A DNA stretch of 64,000 nt from RPQJ01 sp044226195. GTDB lineage: Bacteria > Pseudomonadota > Gammaproteobacteria > Steroidobacterales > Steroidobacteraceae. Positions 8,519 to 17,747 of this stretch are shown one piece after another. The stretch is taken from positions 1 to 64,000 of the forward strand of contig JBGAHO010000007.1 of the NCBI GenBank assembly GCA_044226195.1, in the 5' to 3' direction. The stretch's first letter is position 1, and each line of letters opens with the position of its first letter. A program made the translations under genes and the position numbers. Below the pieces are notes generated by a model. That model worked only from the letters and a program-made list of their open reading frames with translations, searched no databases and was not told the DNA's origin.

Positions 8519-10327
8519 TCAGCGGCCGCGCAGGAACAGCCGGTCGAGGTCGTCCATGGAGAGGAACGACCAGGTCGGCCGGCCGTGCACGCACTGGTCG
8601 GAGCGCAGTGTCGTCTCCATCTCCCGCAGCAGCGCGTTCATCTCGGGGACGGACAACCGGCGATTCGCGCGCACGGCCTGGTGACAGGCCATGGTACCGA
8701 GCGAGCGCTCGAGCGCCTGCGACGCGCCGCCCGGGCCCTGCTCCCGCAGGTCGGCCAGCATGTCCTTGACGAGAGCACCGGCATCCGCAGTGCGCAGCAG
8801 CGCGGGCATCGAGCGCACCACGACCTGCGTCGGCCCGCCGCGCGTCAGCTCGATGCCGAGCGATTCGAACAGCTCGCGATGGGCGTCGGCCTCGTCCGCG
8901 TCGGCCGTCGACACGTTGACCGCGACCGGCACGAGCAAGGGTTGCGCCGGCACGCGCGAGCCCGTCATCGCGGCCTTGAGCCGCTCGTAGGTCGTCCTTT
9001 CGTGCGCGGCATGCATGTCGACGAGCACGAGCCCGCCCTGCGCCTGCGCGAGGATGTACACGCCGTGCAACTGCGCGATCGCATAGCCGAGCGGGTGCTC
9101 GCCCGCCGGCAACGGCGGTGCTTCGTCCGTCCCGGCCGGCGACGGCGCGAGCCAGTCCGGCGCCATCGATCCGGGCGGTGCGCCGGCATCGGCCTCCGCT
9201 CGCGGCGCATCGCGCACGCCCGAGTCGAGCGCCGCATACAGCTCGAGTGCGGAAGTGCGCGGCCCGCTCTCGGCGGCGGACGGCATCGCGAATCGTGCGG
9301 CGGGTATCGCACTCGCCGCGGTCTGCGCGGGGCGTGTCTCCGCGAGCGCGCGCTCGAGCGTGCGGAACAGGAAGTCGTGCACCAGGCCGGGCTCGCGGAA
9401 ACGCACCTCGAGCTTCTGCGGGTGCGCGTTCACGTCGACGCGCCGCGGATCCATCTCGAGGTAGAGCACGTAGGCCGGATGACGGCCGTGGAACAGCACG
9501 TCGCGATAGGCGAGACGCACGGCGCTCGCCACCAGCTTGTCGCGCAGCGGCCGGCCGTTCAGGTAGAAGTGCTGCTGGTCCGGCTGGCTGCGCGCGTACG
9601 TGGGCAGGCAGAACCAGCCCGACAGCCGCAGCCCCGCGCCCTCGTGGTCGAGCTTGAGCGCGTTGGCGATGAACTCCTCGCCCAGCACGGCGGCCACGCG
9701 CGCATCGCGCCCGCGCTCGTCGCGCGCCGGCGGGAAGTCCGCGAGAACCCGGCGTGCCGCCTGCAACCGGAACCCGACGTCGAAGCGGCTCAGCGCGAGG
9801 CGCTCGACCAGCCGCTCGATCTGCGTGAGCTCGGTGCGCTCGGAGCGCAGGAACTTGCGCCGCGCGGGCACGTTGAAGAACAGGTCGCGCACCTCGACCG
9901 TGGTGCCGGGCGGATGCGGATGCGGCGCCGGGCCGGTCACCGCGCCGTCCACCGCGCTGACCCCGTGGGCCATCTCCGCCGTCGCGGGACGCGAGATCAT
10001 GCGCATGCGCGAGACGGACGCGATGCTCGGCAACGCTTCACCGCGGAAGCCGAGCGTGCGCACCGACTCGAGGTCGTCGATGTCGCCGATCTTGCTGGTG
10101 GCGTGGCGCGCGAGCGCCAGCACCAGTTCGTCGGCGGGGATGCCGCCGCCGTCGTCGCGCACCCGGCACAGCGCGGCACCGCCCTCGTCCACCTCGATCT
10201 CGATGGCGCGCGCCCCGGCATCGAGGCTGTTCTCGACCAATTCCTTGATGACGGACGCCGGGCGCTCGACCACCTCGCCGGCGGCGATCTGGTGCACCAG
10301 TTGCTCGGGCAGGACCCGGATGCTCAT
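8519..10327 (-). CDS. mutL: DNA mismatch repair protein MutL
   Basis: MutL links mismatch recognition by MutS to strand removal. The 602-residue protein has the GHKL ATPase motifs: the Glu/Asn helix in VIKELVENSLDAGA, DDGGGI, and GFRGEALPSIASV. In the C-terminal dimerisation domain, DMHAAHERTTYE fits the endonuclease metal motif DQHA(x)2E(x)4E with Q replaced by M, and MACHQAV and CVHGRPT supply further zinc-site motifs. This suggests MutL itself nicks DNA, as in bacteria lacking MutH. The middle linker is Ala/Pro-rich. Confidence 0.97.
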   Translation of the reverse strand: MSIRVLPEQLVHQIAAGEVVERPASVIKELVENSLDAGARAIEIEVDEGGAALCRVRDDGGGIPADELVLALARHATSKIGDIDDLESVRTLGFRGEALPSIASVSRMRMISRPATAEMAHGVSAVDGAVTGPAPHPHPPGTTVEVRDLFFNVPARRKFLRSERTELTQIERLVERLALSRFDVGFRLQAARRVLADFPPARDERGRDARVAAVLGEEFIANALKLDHEGAGLRLSGWFCLPTYARSQPDQQHFYLNGRPLRDKLVASAVRLAYRDVLFHGRHPAYVLYLEMDPRRVDVNAHPQKLEVRFREPGLVHDFLFRTLERALAETRPAQTAASAIPAARFAMPSAAESGPRTSALELYAALDSGVRDAPRAEADAGAPPGSMAPDWLAPSPAGTDEAPPLPAGEHPLGYAIAQLHGVYILAQAQGGLVLVDMHAAHERTTYERLKAAMTGSRVPAQPLLVPVAVNVSTADADEADAHRELFESLGIELTRGGPTQVVVRSMPALLRTADAGALVKDMLADLREQGPGGASQALERSLGTMACHQAVRANRRLSVPEMNALLREMETTLRSDQCVHGRPTWSFLSMDDLDRLFLRGR

Positions 10328-10380
10328 GACGGGCGGAGGCCTCGCGTGGGTGCGCGAGGATAACAGGTCGGGCGCGCGGA

Positions 10381-11655
10381 CTAGCGCTCTGCCAGCGTCT
10401 GCGGCGAGGTCGCGCCGCCGGCGCCGTTCGCCGCCAGCGCGGCGAGCTTGGTGCCCGGTGGCGGGTTGTCGTACCAGTAGTTGCGCACGCCCGCCCGGAT
10501 GGCGTCGGCGAGACGCTGCTGGTGATCGCCGTCGCGCAGCCGGCGCTCGTCCGTCGGGTTGGAGATGAACGAGGTCTCGACCAGCATCGAGGGAATGTCC
10601 GGGGACTTCAGCACCACGAAACCGGCGTGCTGCACGCGCGGACGATGCACCGAGACGACGCCGCGCAGTGCCTTCAACACCGAGTCGGCCGCCTCGACGC
10701 TGTCGCTCATCGCTTCCTTCTGCGTCACGTCGAGCAGCACGGAACCGAGCACGTCGTCCTTGTCGTCGAGCGACACGCCGCCTTTCAGGTCGGCCGCGTT
10801 CTCGCTGTCGGCCAGCCACTTGGCCGCCTCGTCGCTCGCGCCGCGCAGCGACAGCACGTACACCGAGGAGCCGGTGACGTCGCGATCGCCCACCGAGTCG
10901 GCGTGGATCGAGATGAACATGTCCGCGCCGAGCTGCCGCGCCTTGCGCGTGCGTCCGCCGAGCGTGATGAAGTAATCGCCGTCGCGGATCAGCACGGCGC
11001 GCATGCCGTCCTCGGCATTGATGGCCGCCGCGAGCTTGCGCGCGATCGCGAGCGTCACGTCCTTCTCACGCGTGCCGCCGCGCCCGATGGCGCCCGGGTC
11101 CTGGCCGCCGTGGCCGGCATCGACTGCGATCACCAGATCGCGGCCCTTCGCATTCGAGGCCAGCACCTTGACCGGCGGAGTCGCAGGCGCGGCCGGTCGC
11201 GCCGACGCATCCGGGTTCGCCGCGAGCGCAGGATTGCCACTCGCCGCGGGTGCCGGCAACTCGACGACGAGTCGATGGCCGGTCGAGCCGTCCGGCGGCA
11301 CGACGAAACTCTTCGCGGTCTGCGGCGCCGCAAGATCGAGCACGAAGCGCAGGCCGTGCGCCGGCTGCGGGCCCGAGCGCAGCGACTTCACGGGGCCCTG
11401 CCCCGCCGGCAGGTCCTTGCGCATCGCGAGATCGGCATTGCGCAGGTCGACGACCACGCGATCGGGACGATCGAGCGTGAACACTTCGTACTTCGCCGGC
11501 CCCGACAGGTCGAACACGAGCCGCGTGCCCTCCGGTCCGGACCAGAGCCGCACGTCCGTGACACGCACGGGCGTGGCGGCGACGGCGACGGAGCCGACGC
11601 ACGCGGCGAGCAGGCAGGCGAAGACGCGCAGGAACCGGGAGGCAGCGGCGCACAT
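10381..11655 (-). CDS. amiB: N-acetylmuramoyl-L-alanine amidase (AMIN plus Amidase_3)
   Basis: A periplasmic zinc amidase that cuts the lactyl-amide bond of peptidoglycan during daughter-cell separation. The 424-residue protein has a signal peptide (cleavage near VAVAA-TPV), an AMIN septal-targeting domain (about residues 30-145), an Ala/Pro linker, and the catalytic domain from about 180 on. Zinc motifs visible are AVDAGHGGQDPG (His), TREKDVTL (Glu) and ISIHADS (His), plus the C-terminal MLVETSFISNP (Glu). A segment between the second and third zinc motifs could be the regulatory helix of AmiB/C types. The symbol follows synteny with the tsaE-amiB-mutL order of E. coli; an amiC name would be equally defensible by domain. 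Confidence 0.94.
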   Translation of the reverse strand: MCAAASRFLRVFACLLAACVGSVAVAATPVRVTDVRLWSGPEGTRLVFDLSGPAKYEVFTLDRPDRVVVDLRNADLAMRKDLPAGQGPVKSLRSGPQPAHGLRFVLDLAAPQTAKSFVVPPDGSTGHRLVVELPAPAASGNPALAANPDASARPAAPATPPVKVLASNAKGRDLVIAVDAGHGGQDPGAIGRGGTREKDVTLAIARKLAAAINAEDGMRAVLIRDGDYFITLGGRTRKARQLGADMFISIHADSVGDRDVTGSSVYVLSLRGASDEAAKWLADSENAADLKGGVSLDDKDDVLGSVLLDVTQKEAMSDSVEAADSVLKALRGVVSVHRPRVQHAGFVVLKSPDIPSMLVETSFISNPTDERRLRDGDHQQRLADAIRAGVRNYWYDNPPPGTKLAALAANGAGGATSPQTLAER

Positions 11656-11719
11656 GCGCGCTACTGTACCCGCTCGGGAATCAATATTCCAATGAAATGA
11701 TGGGGATACGTGAGCTTTG

Positions 11720-12196
11720 TCAGGTTTGCCCTGAGAGCCCGCTCGCAAGTACCTGCCCGGCCGCACTGATCGGCTGGACATCGGCCACCCTGCCATCACC
11801 CTCGTATGCGAGGCGCAGGACGAGATCCGCCGGTGGCAGGCGGCCTGCGGCCCGCTCGGGCCACTCGACGAGCAGCAGCACGCCGGGTCCGCACAGGTCG
11901 CGCAGGCCGAGGTCCTCCATCTCGTCCGGGTGGCGCAGGCGATAGAGGTCGCAATGCTGGACCTCCCAGTCGGCGAGCCGGTACGGCTCGATCAGCGTGT
12001 AGGTCGGGCTGCGCACCGGACCCTCGTGGCCGAGCGCCGACAGCAGGCCCGCGACGAGCGTGGTCTTGCCCGCTCCGAGATCGCCACTCAGCGTCACGAC
12101 GAGGCCGCGCGCACTCGCGGCACCGGGCAACGCCTGCGCGAGGCGTGCGCCGAGCGCGCGGGTTTCCTCGGGCGACGCCGCGTGCAGCCGGATCAC
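11720..12196 (-). CDS. tsaE: tRNA threonylcarbamoyladenosine biosynthesis ATPase TsaE
   Basis: TsaE is the ATPase partner of the TsaB-TsaD complex that makes t6A37 in ANN-decoding tRNAs. The P-loop GDLGAGKTTL, the SPTYTLIEPY segment, HCDLYRL and VEWPER are all family signatures. The GTG at 12196 overlaps the nnr stop as GTGA and gives 158 residues, the usual size. Earlier in-frame starts would add an Arg-rich stretch overlapping nnr. Confidence 0.96.
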   Translation of the reverse strand: MIRLHAASPEETRALGARLAQALPGAASARGLVVTLSGDLGAGKTTLVAGLLSALGHEGPVRSPTYTLIEPYRLADWEVQHCDLYRLRHPDEMEDLGLRDLCGPGVLLLVEWPERAAGRLPPADLVLRLAYEGDGRVADVQPISAAGQVLASGLSGQT

Positions 12197-13668
12197 GCCG
12201 GGTTCACGCACTGGCGCAGCTGCAGGATCACGTCGCTCGCGAGCAGGCCGCGCTCGCCCTTCGCGGCCGCGAGGTCGCCGGCCTGCGCGTGCACGAACAC
12301 GCCGGCCCGTGCGCCGAGACCGAGGTTGCCGCACTGCGCCGCGATGCCCGCGATCACGCCCGTCAGCACGTCCCCCATGCCGGCCACGGCCATGCCGGGA
12401 TTGCCGCGGTCGCAGATCGCGGGCAGGCCCGACGGACCCTGCACGACGGTGCCCGCTCCCTTCAGCACTGCCATGCCGCCGTAGCGGAGCTGCAGCGCAC
12501 GGGCCGCGCCGAGCCGGTCGCCCTGCACGGCCTCGTTCGAGGTATCGAGCAGCCGGGCGGCTTCACCGGGATGCGGCGTGAGCACCCAGTCGTCGCGATG
12601 CATGATCGAGCCGCCGAGCAGGTTGAGCGCATCGGCATCGACGATGGTCGGCTTGTGGGCGCCCAGCACCGCCGCGTGCACGGCACGCGCCCACTCGGAC
12701 TGGCCGAGGCCTGGCCCCACGGCGACGACCGTCGCCCGCTCGAGCGCAGGCACGAGGTCGGCGACCCGCTCGACCGCCACGCTCATCAGTTCGGGCCGGC
12801 CGGCGAGCGCGACGAGGCTCGACGGATGGGTGGCCACCGTCACGAGCCCGGCGCCCGCGCGCAACGCGGCATCGCCCGCGAGACGGGCCGCGCCCGCCAT
12901 GCCCGGTCCCCCGCCCACCACCAGCACGTGCCCGTGTCGACCCTTGTGAGCCGTGCGCGGCCGGCGCGGCAGCGCCTGCGCGACGACCGACGGTGTGATC
13001 AGGTCGGCGCTGGCAGGCACGGCGGCATAGGCCTGCGCAGGCACCGCGAGATCGTCGAACACCAGTTGCCCGACGTGGTCCGGGCCGGCACCGAGGTAGA
13101 ACCCGAGCTTGCGACCGATGAACGTCACGGTCATGTCGGCGCGCACGGCCGCGCCGAGCACGGCGCCCGTGTCGGCATGCAGGCCCGACGGAATGTCGAC
13201 CGCAACCACCGGGCGATGCGCGGCGCGCAGGGCCTGGATCACTTCGAGCACCGGACCGGCGACCTCGCGGGCGAGCCCGGTGCCGAAGATCGCGTCGACG
13301 ATCACGTCGACTTCGAGCACGCGCGGCGACCAGGGTTCGCAGCGCCCGCCCATGGCCGCGAACTCCTGGCAGGCCTTGCGCGCGTCGCCCTGCAGTTGCG
13401 TCGGATCCGACAGCGCCACCACCGCCACGCGCAGGCCCTGCGCCCGCGCCACGCGCGCAATGACGTAACCGTCGCCGCCGTTGTTGCCGGGCCCGCAGAG
13501 CACACACAGGCTGCGCGCACCACCCCAGCGGGCGCGCAGCGCGTTCAGCGTCGCGTGGCCCGCGCGCGTCATCAGTTCGTAGCCCGGGATGCCGCACTCC
13601 CCGATCGCGCGACGATCGAGTTCGCGCACCTGCTGCGCGGTGTAGACGGCGGCCGGGGGTGCCTTCAT
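12193..13668 (-). CDS. nnr: Bifunctional NAD(P)H-hydrate repair enzyme Nnr
   Basis: Nnr repairs hydrated NAD(P)H by combining an N-terminal epimerase (YjeF_N, about residues 1-210) with a C-terminal ADP-dependent dehydratase (about 225-491). Seen in the first half are LMTRAGHATL and CGPGNNGGDGYVIAR; in the second, VVGGGPGMAGA, TPHPGEAARLL, and near the end GNPGMAVAGMGDVLTG with the catalytic Asp. It is the first gene of the leftward block. The start at 13668 gives 491 residues; an ATG three codons earlier (13677) is buried in a TATAAT sequence and is less likely. Confidence 0.95.
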   Translation of the reverse strand: MKAPPAAVYTAQQVRELDRRAIGECGIPGYELMTRAGHATLNALRARWGGARSLCVLCGPGNNGGDGYVIARVARAQGLRVAVVALSDPTQLQGDARKACQEFAAMGGRCEPWSPRVLEVDVIVDAIFGTGLAREVAGPVLEVIQALRAAHRPVVAVDIPSGLHADTGAVLGAAVRADMTVTFIGRKLGFYLGAGPDHVGQLVFDDLAVPAQAYAAVPASADLITPSVVAQALPRRPRTAHKGRHGHVLVVGGGPGMAGAARLAGDAALRAGAGLVTVATHPSSLVALAGRPELMSVAVERVADLVPALERATVVAVGPGLGQSEWARAVHAAVLGAHKPTIVDADALNLLGGSIMHRDDWVLTPHPGEAARLLDTSNEAVQGDRLGAARALQLRYGGMAVLKGAGTVVQGPSGLPAICDRGNPGMAVAGMGDVLTGVIAGIAAQCGNLGLGARAGVFVHAQAGDLAAAKGERGLLASDVILQLRQCVNPA

Positions 13669-13675
13669 GCCGCAC

Positions 13676-13683
13676 ATTATACT
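13676..13683. promoter_or_regulatory. Overlapping -10 elements between nnr and queG
   Basis: The short gap between the divergent genes nnr and queG holds ATTATACT. Read leftward it is a perfect TATAAT (13681-13676), and read rightward it is TATACT (13678-13683, 5 of 6). Neither has a recognisable -35 at 16-18 bases. A leftward start at this -10 would put the 5' end of the mRNA at or within a base or two of the nnr ATG, giving an almost leaderless message. Confidence 0.4.
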
Positions 13684-13719
13684 GGCGCGGCCTCCCCCAC
13701 CCGCAGCGGGACCGACCGC

Positions 13720-14766
13720 ATGGACTTCGACGAGATCGCCGCCAAGATCAAGCGCTGGGGACGCGACCTCGGGTTCCGGAAGGTCGGCATCGCCGGCATC
13801 GACCTCGCACAGGACGAACCTCGGCTGCAGGCGTGGCTGGCGGCCGGTCGCCACGGCGAGATGGAGTACATGGCGCGGCACGGCCTGCGCCGGGCCCGTC
13901 CCGCCGAACTGGTCCCCGGCACGCTGCGCGTGATCAGCGCGCGCATGGACTACTGGCCGGAAGCGACACCGGCCGAGTCCGTACTGGCCGACGCGCGGCT
14001 GGGCTACGTGTCACGCTACGCGCTCGGTCGCGACTACCACCGTCTCGTGCGGCCCCGGCTCGCGAAGCTCGCGGACCGGCTCGCGGCCGAAGTCGGTTCG
14101 GCCGGCTACCGAGCCTTCACCGACAGTGCGCCGGTGCTGGAAAAGGCGCTGGCCCGCGACGCCGGTCTCGGCTGGATCGGCAAGCACACCAACCTGCTCG
14201 ATCGCCACGACGGATCGTGGTTCTTCCTCGGCGAGGTCTTCACGGACGTGCCGCTGCCGCTCGACGCGCCGGTGAGCGCGCACTGCGGCAGTTGCACGGC
14301 GTGCATCGACGCGTGCCCGACGCAGGCGATCGTCGCGCCGTACGAACTCGACGCGCGTCGCTGCCTCTCGTACCTGACGATCGAACTCGACGGACCGATC
14401 CCGGAGGAATTCCGCGCTCCGCTCGGCAATCGCATCTACGGATGCGACGACTGCCAGCTCGTGTGTCCCTGGAACCGGTACGCGAAGCTCACGGCCGAGC
14501 CCGACTTCCGCGCCCGCCACGGACTCGACGCGAGTTCGCTCGTCGACCTGTTCGCGTGGAGCGAAACGGAGTTCCTCGCGCGCACCGAGGGCAGCGCGAT
14601 CCGCCGCATCGGCTACGAGCGCTGGCTGCGCAACGTCGCCGTCGCACTCGGCAATGCACCGCCCTCCGAGCCCGTGCGGCAGGCACTCGCAGCACGTCGC
14701 GCGCATCCGAGCGCGCTGGTGCGGGAACACGTGGAATGGGCGCTGGAGCGACTCAGCCGAGCGTGA
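13720..14766 (+). CDS. queG: Epoxyqueuosine reductase QueG
   Basis: QueG carries out the last step of queuosine synthesis, reducing epoxyqueuosine at tRNA position 34 using cobalamin and two 4Fe-4S clusters. The 348-residue protein has the N-terminal DUF1730 region, the active-site segment FTDSAPVLEKALARDAGLGWIGKHTNLL, the first ferredoxin motif CGSCTACIDACP and the second cluster set ending CDDCQLVCPWN. Its neighbour nnr is often found next to queG in gammaproteobacteria. The 3' end overlaps convergent panC by 14 bases. Confidence 0.97.
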   Translation: MDFDEIAAKIKRWGRDLGFRKVGIAGIDLAQDEPRLQAWLAAGRHGEMEYMARHGLRRARPAELVPGTLRVISARMDYWPEATPAESVLADARLGYVSRYALGRDYHRLVRPRLAKLADRLAAEVGSAGYRAFTDSAPVLEKALARDAGLGWIGKHTNLLDRHDGSWFFLGEVFTDVPLPLDAPVSAHCGSCTACIDACPTQAIVAPYELDARRCLSYLTIELDGPIPEEFRAPLGNRIYGCDDCQLVCPWNRYAKLTAEPDFRARHGLDASSLVDLFAWSETEFLARTEGSAIRRIGYERWLRNVAVALGNAPPSEPVRQALAARRAHPSALVREHVEWALERLSRA

Positions 14767-15616
14767 CCGGGCTGCGGCACTGCAGGTTGTCGATGAGGCG
14801 CGCGCGACCGAGGCGGCCCGCGGCCAGCACCACCAGGTGCAGCTCGCGTCCGACCGGTGCGGCCAGCCGGTCGGCGGTGCGGACCGCGAAGTAGTCCGGC
14901 TTGATGCCCGCCGCGGCGAGCGCCTGCATGCCCTCTGCCTCGATCCCCGCGAGGTCCATGTCGCCGGACTCGATGCGGCGACGTGCGCGATCGAGCGCGC
15001 GGTAGAGCTTCGGCGCCGTGGCCCGCTCCTCGGGCGTGAGGTAGCGGTTGCGCGAGCTGAGTGCCAGGCCGTCCTCGGCGCGCACGGTCGGCGCGGGCAC
15101 GATCTTCACCGGGACGTTGAGGTCCTCGACCACGCGCCGGATGACCGTGAGCTGCTGGTAGTCCTTTTCGCCGAAGATCGCCACGTCGGGCTGCACCAGG
15201 CACAGCAGCTTCACCACCACGGTGGCGACGCCCTGGAAGTGTCCCGGGCGGAACGCGCCGCACAGGATGCCGGTGAGTTCGGGGACGTCGATGACCGTCT
15301 CGACCGAGTTGCCGGCCGGGTACATCTCCTCGACCGTCGGCGCGAACAGCGCGTCGACGCCGTGCCCGGCGAGCAGGGCCGCGTCGTCCTCGGGCGTGCG
15401 CGGGTAGGCGGTGTAATCCTCGCTCGGCCCGAACTGCAGCGGGTTCACGAAGATGCTCGCGACCACGCGCCGGCCGTGCAGGTGCGCGGCGCCGATGAGG
15501 CTCGCGTGGCCGAGGTGCAGGTTGCCCATGGTGGGCACGAACGCGATGCTCTGGCGCGCGAGCCGCCACTCCATGACCTGTTCGCGGAGTTCCGCGATGC
15601 GCGCGAGCGTCTTCAT
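14753..15616 (-). CDS. panC: Pantothenate synthetase PanC
   Basis: PanC condenses pantoate and beta-alanine with ATP to form pantothenate. The nucleotidyltransferase signature PTMGNLHLGHASLI (HIGH-like), the ATP/pantoate segment FVNPLQFGPSEDY, FGEKDYQQL and LALSSRNRYL (KMSKS-like) are all present. Length 287 is typical. It follows panB by 31 bases and shares its 3' end with the opposite gene queG. Confidence 0.97.
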   Translation of the reverse strand: MKTLARIAELREQVMEWRLARQSIAFVPTMGNLHLGHASLIGAAHLHGRRVVASIFVNPLQFGPSEDYTAYPRTPEDDAALLAGHGVDALFAPTVEEMYPAGNSVETVIDVPELTGILCGAFRPGHFQGVATVVVKLLCLVQPDVAIFGEKDYQQLTVIRRVVEDLNVPVKIVPAPTVRAEDGLALSSRNRYLTPEERATAPKLYRALDRARRRIESGDMDLAGIEAEGMQALAAAGIKPDYFAVRTADRLAAPVGRELHLVVLAAGRLGRARLIDNLQCRSPVTLG

Positions 15617-15647
15617 CGGGGGTTCGGTCTCGGCCGGCGACGGGGCG

Positions 15648-16475
15648 TCAGAAGCAATGCTCGGGCGCCGGATAGGCGCGCGTCTTGACCGCCTTCACGT
15701 AGGCCTCGAGCGCAGCCACCGGCTGGTCGTGGCCGGTCATGAAGTTCTGCACGAACCGCGGCTTGCGGCCGGGCGTCAGGTCGAGCACGTCGTACAGCAC
15801 GAGGATCTGGCCGTCCGTGTCCGGACCGGCGCCGATGCCGATGACCGGCACGTGCAGTTCGGCCGTGATCTCCTTGCCGAGGTGCGCGGGGATGCATTCG
15901 AGCAGGACCACGTCCGCACCGGCGTCCTGCAGCGCGCGCGCGTCGCGCTTCATCATCTCGGCAGCGGCGTCCTCGCGACCCTGCACGCGGAACCCGCCGG
16001 TCTTGTGCACCGACTGTGGCTTGAGGCCGAGGTGCGCGCACACCGCGATGTCGTGGTTGGCGAGGAACTCGACGATCTCCACCTGGCCGGCGCCGCCCTC
16101 GAGCTTCACCATCTTCGCGCCGCCCTCCTGCATCAGGCGCACGGCGTTCGCGAGTGCCGTCTCGCGCGAGGTGTAGGTCATGAACGGCATGTCGGCCATC
16201 AGGAACGGGCGTGCCAGCGAGCGGGCCACCGCCTTGCAGTGGTAGATGACGTTATCCAGCGTCACCGGCACCGTGGTGTCGTACCCCTGGATCACCATGC
16301 CGAGCGAGTCGCCGACCAGCACCACGTCGGCGCCGGCGGCATCGACGAGCGCGGCCATGCTCGCGTCGTAGCAGGTGAGGCTGGCGATCTTCTCACCCTG
16401 CTCCTTCATCTGGCGCAGGGTGGACACGTTCACCGGCGGACGCGTCGAGTCGCGCAGTTGCAGCTGGGTGTACAT
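15648..16475 (-). CDS. panB: 3-methyl-2-oxobutanoate hydroxymethyltransferase PanB
   Basis: PanB makes ketopantoate from alpha-ketoisovalerate and 5,10-methylene-THF. Signature segments are LTCYDASMA, LVGDSLGMVIQGYDTTVPV, ADMPFMTY, KLEGG and GFRVQGR; the metal-binding Asp lies in VGDSLGM. The ATG at 16475 is preceded by GAGG at 6 bases and gives 275 residues. An upstream in-frame ATG at 16520 would add a nonconserved basic leader. Confidence 0.97.
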   Translation of the reverse strand: MYTQLQLRDSTRPPVNVSTLRQMKEQGEKIASLTCYDASMAALVDAAGADVVLVGDSLGMVIQGYDTTVPVTLDNVIYHCKAVARSLARPFLMADMPFMTYTSRETALANAVRLMQEGGAKMVKLEGGAGQVEIVEFLANHDIAVCAHLGLKPQSVHKTGGFRVQGREDAAAEMMKRDARALQDAGADVVLLECIPAHLGKEITAELHVPVIGIGAGPDTDGQILVLYDVLDLTPGRKPRFVQNFMTGHDQPVAALEAYVKAVKTRAYPAPEHCF

Positions 16476-16535
16476 GGGACGCCTCTTGCAGTGCGGCAAG
16501 GATGAACGAGCCGCCCGCAAACATCAACGTGGCGG

Positions 16536-17225
16536 CTAGACGAGGCTCTTCAGCGGGTTGAAGTAGTGGCGGCCCTTGCGGGCGCGGGCGATTTCTGCGA
16601 GGAGCACGCCATAGTCCTGTTCGTTGCCGACCGGGTCGATCTCGGCGGCATTCACCATCAGCACCGGTGCCGCTTCGTACTCGAGGAAGAAGCGCGCATA
16701 GGCCTCGACCAGGCGCTCGAGGTAGCGGCGCTCGATCGTCTGCTCGTAGTCGATGCCGCGACGCGCGATGCGCTCGAGCAGCACGTCGACCGGTGCCTGC
16801 AGGTACACGACGAGATCGGGCACCGGCGCGTCGATCGCGAGCTTGGCATACACCTGCTCGTAGAGTCCGAGTTCCTCCTCGTCGAGCGTCAGGCGCGCGA
16901 AGAGCCGGTCCTTGTCGAGCAGGTAGTCGGCGACGCGCACGCGCTCGAACAAGTCGGCCTGCCGCAGGTCCTGCAACTGGCGCGATCGCTGGAACAGGAA
17001 ATAGAGCTGCGTCTGGAAGGCCGCCGCGCGCGGGTTCTTGTAGAAGCGCTCGAGGAACGGGTTCTCGTCACCCTGCTCCAGCACGAGCTCGCTGCCGAAG
17101 CTCTTCGCAAGTCGCCGGGCGAGACTGGTCTTGCCCACGCCGATCGGTCCCTCGACCACGACGTAGCGATGCGACGTCGGCACGGCCGGAGTCTCGTCGG
17201 CGTCCTTGCGCGGCGCGGGGCTCAT
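16536..17225 (-). CDS. Deoxynucleoside kinase family protein
   Basis: A 229-residue P-loop kinase of the deoxyadenosine/deoxycytidine kinase (dNK) family. It has the P-loop EGPIGVGKTSLA, the FQTQLYFLFQRSRQL helix that forms the nucleoside pocket, a DRLFA segment matching the family's DR(S/L) motif, and the LID-like RIARRGIDYEQ. Such genes sit between folK and panB in many Xanthomonas-like and Pseudomonas-like genomes. The physiological substrate is not clear from sequence. Its ATG overlaps the folK stop as ATGA. Confidence 0.88.
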   Translation of the reverse strand: MSPAPRKDADETPAVPTSHRYVVVEGPIGVGKTSLARRLAKSFGSELVLEQGDENPFLERFYKNPRAAAFQTQLYFLFQRSRQLQDLRQADLFERVRVADYLLDKDRLFARLTLDEEELGLYEQVYAKLAIDAPVPDLVVYLQAPVDVLLERIARRGIDYEQTIERRYLERLVEAYARFFLEYEAAPVLMVNAAEIDPVGNEQDYGVLLAEIARARKGRHYFNPLKSLV

Positions 17226-17725
17226 GCGGGCGCGCGCTCCAGGCCGGTCGCGTCCACGGCCCGCAGCAGCGTGCGGACCCGCCCTCGTCCCGGCACCACG
17301 AGGTCGGGCGCGAGGTCGGCGAGCGGGACCAGCACGAAGGCACGTTCGGCGAGACCCGCGTGTGGCAGCGTCAGCGTCGGGCCGTCGAGCTGCGTCGTGC
17401 CGTGCACGAGCAGGTCGAGATCGATGCGACGCGGCCCCCAGCGCACCACCGGCGCGGCGCGGCCGAGTTCGCTCTCGAGCGTCTTGAGCGCCGTCAGCAT
17501 GGTCGTCGGCTCGAGTTGCGTGAGCAGAGCCGCCGCGGCGTTGAGGAAATCGGGTTGCTCGACCGGACCGAAGGGCCGCGAGCGATACAGGGGTGAGCGC
17601 AGGACCAGCCGGGTCCGCGGCAGGCGCGCGAGCGCGTCGAACGCGCGTTCGACCTGGCGCTGCGGCCCGTCGAGGTTGCTGCCGAGCGCGACGTACGCGG
17701 GGATCCAGCGTTCGATGTCCGCCAT
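17222..17725 (-). CDS. folK: HPPK, 2-amino-4-hydroxy-6-hydroxymethyldihydropteridine diphosphokinase
   Basis: FolK pyrophosphorylates the pterin precursor of folate. The 167-residue protein shows the N-terminal VALGSNL, SPLYRSRPFGPVEQPDFLN, and the signature RWGPRRIDLDLL, which carries the two magnesium-binding Asp residues. LPHAGLAERAFVLVPLADLAP completes the family pattern. It starts 22 bases after the pcnB stop. Confidence 0.96.
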   Translation of the reverse strand: MADIERWIPAYVALGSNLDGPQRQVERAFDALARLPRTRLVLRSPLYRSRPFGPVEQPDFLNAAAALLTQLEPTTMLTALKTLESELGRAAPVVRWGPRRIDLDLLVHGTTQLDGPTLTLPHAGLAERAFVLVPLADLAPDLVVPGRGRVRTLLRAVDATGLERAPA

Positions 17726-17747
17726 GCTGCGGGCACCTCCGCGCGCA

